DNA of 7,347 nucleotides, from assembly GCA_028293365.1 (NCBI GenBank), contig JAQGOX010000188.1:1-7347 (forward strand), given 5' to 3'. The notes under the pieces are model-generated. The model was not told where the DNA came from and did not search any database. It worked only from the letters and a program-made list of their open reading frames with translations. This document shows, in pieces, positions 6,384-7,347 of this stretch; the first letter of the stretch is position 1; each line of letters starts with the position of its first letter. This DNA is from Verrucomicrobiales bacterium (GTDB lineage Bacteria > Verrucomicrobiota > Verrucomicrobiia > Limisphaerales > SXQI01). The position numbers and the translations under genes are program-made.

Positions 6384-7347
6384 ATGAAAAACGTGGTACT
6401 ACTGGGCAGTACGGGATCCATTGGCACGAGCACGATCAAGGTGGCGGAAGACCTTCCCGATCACCTGCGTTTAGTTGGCCTGGCCGCGGGGAATAATACG
6501 AAGCTTCTCAGCGAACAGGCATTTCGGCTTCAGCCCGAGGCGATTTCGGTGACCGATCCAGCTAAGGCGGAGGAATTGCGAAGCATCGGTCTTCACGGGA
6601 AGGTTTATTCGGGAGCCGAAGGTCTTATTAAACTGGCTACGTTGCCTTCGGCCGACATTGTACTTATAGCGATTGTCGGTACCGCCGGTTTGCAACCGGC
6701 CCTGGCGGCGATTCGCGCGGGCAAAGATGTAGCGGTCGCTTCGAAAGAAATTCTGGTCATGGCTGGTGAGATTGTGATGTCGGAAGCCCGCAAATATGGC
6801 GTGCGTATTTTGGCGGTCGATTCCGAGCATTCGGCCATATTCCAATGCCTGGATGGAAAACCGACCGGTTCTGTTCGCAAACTATTACTAACGGCGTCAG
6901 GAGGGCCATTTCGAACCACGCCGAAAGAAGAATTCTCGTCAATTACTGTCGAGCGGGCGCTTAAGCATCCCTCCTGGGTAATGGGTCGCAAAATTACCAT
7001 TGATTCGGCCACCCTTTTCAATAAAGGCCTTGAGATGATCGAGGCGCGCTGGCTTTTTGACATTGAAATGTCACGCGTCGGCGTGGTGGTGCACCCTCAG
7101 AGCATCGTGCATTCGATGGTGGAATTCGTGGATGGATCGATCCTGGCCCAGCTCTCGACCCCGGATATGTGCCTGCCGATCCAATATGCGCTCAGTTATC
7201 CCGAGCGGATACCAAGTGATCGGGTGCAGACCAATTTCGCGAAATTGGGGACCTTAACGTTCGAAGAGCCAGACACTGATCGCTTTCCCGCTCTGGGCCT
7301 GGCGCGTCGCGCCGGTGAGGAAGGCGGATGTTTGCCAGCGGTCCTAA
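6384..7347 (+). CDS. dxr: 1-deoxy-D-xylulose-5-phosphate reductoisomerase, 3' end outside window
   Basis: The frame is open from ATG 6384 to the right edge: 321 codons plus one base, with roughly 70-80 residues missing compared with the ~398-residue E. coli enzyme. Dxr (IspC) converts 1-deoxy-D-xylulose 5-phosphate to 2-C-methyl-D-erythritol 4-phosphate with NADPH, the committed step of the non-mevalonate isoprenoid pathway, in the cytosol. Visible features are the NADPH-binding GSTGSIG (8-14), SKE (120-122, where E. coli has NKE), VDSEHSAIFQ (145-154) with metal ligands Asp146 and Glu148, ASGGPFR (171-177), the flexible-loop HPSWVMGRK (195-203) with Trp198, the active-site DSATLFNKGLE (207-217) with Asn213, Lys214 and metal ligand Glu217, and HPQS (237-240). 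All key catalytic residues are present. It is probably co-transcribed with cdsA. A TTTTTTG tract rather than a Shine-Dalgarno sequence precedes the start. Confidence 0.97.
   Translation, partial: MKNVVLLGSTGSIGTSTIKVAEDLPDHLRLVGLAAGNNTKLLSEQAFRLQPEAISVTDPAKAEELRSIGLHGKVYSGAEGLIKLATLPSADIVLIAIVGTAGLQPALAAIRAGKDVAVASKEILVMAGEIVMSEARKYGVRILAVDSEHSAIFQCLDGKPTGSVRKLLLTASGGPFRTTPKEEFSSITVERALKHPSWVMGRKITIDSATLFNKGLEMIEARWLFDIEMSRVGVVVHPQSIVHSMVEFVDGSILAQLSTPDMCLPIQYALSYPERIPSDRVQTNFAKLGTLTFEEPDTDRFPALGLARRAGEEGGCLPAVL

Overview
The window looks like a chromosomal segment of a PVC-superphylum bacterium, most probably a Verrucomicrobiota. The basis is the gene content: a DUF1501 protein, a secreted protein with pre-peptidase C-terminal (PPC) domains, and a cytochrome-c/WD40 fusion form a cluster typical of Planctomycetes and Verrucomicrobia. 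CdsA also carries a non-canonical signature of a kind I associate with that group. No start codon has a convincing Shine-Dalgarno sequence. The lineage call is inference; no rRNA or other phylogenetic marker is present.

Region 1 (1-4120, + strand) is a tightly packed three-gene unit for exported proteins. It holds the C-terminal 87 codons of a DUF1501 protein, then an ~812-residue secreted multidomain protein (TIG-like, PPC, TIG-like, PPC, then three Ig-like modules and a charged tail), then a 462-residue protein joining one CxxCH haem motif to a seven-blade WD40 propeller. Gaps are 17 bp (or a 4-bp overlap with the alternative start) and 10 bp, so co-transcription is likely. The genes probably act together outside the cytoplasm, but their biochemical role cannot be read from the sequence.

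Region 2 (4145-5269, - strand) is a complete glycerate kinase, convergent with region 1 (24 bp between stop codons) and divergent from region 3.

Region 3 (5270-7347, + strand) begins with a ~180-bp divergent intergenic stretch holding a weak candidate promoter. It continues with cdsA (CDP-diacylglycerol synthase) and the first 321 codons of ispC/dxr (DXP reductoisomerase), 19 bp apart and probably one operon. These are housekeeping genes for phospholipid and isoprenoid synthesis. cdsA-dxr is a widespread bacterial pairing, but the usual upstream partner uppS is not next to it here.

I see no mobile element, CRISPR array, tRNA, rRNA or phage gene. I see no clear evidence for a wholly new system. 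The most open question is what the exported DUF1501/PPC/cytochrome-WD40 cluster does.
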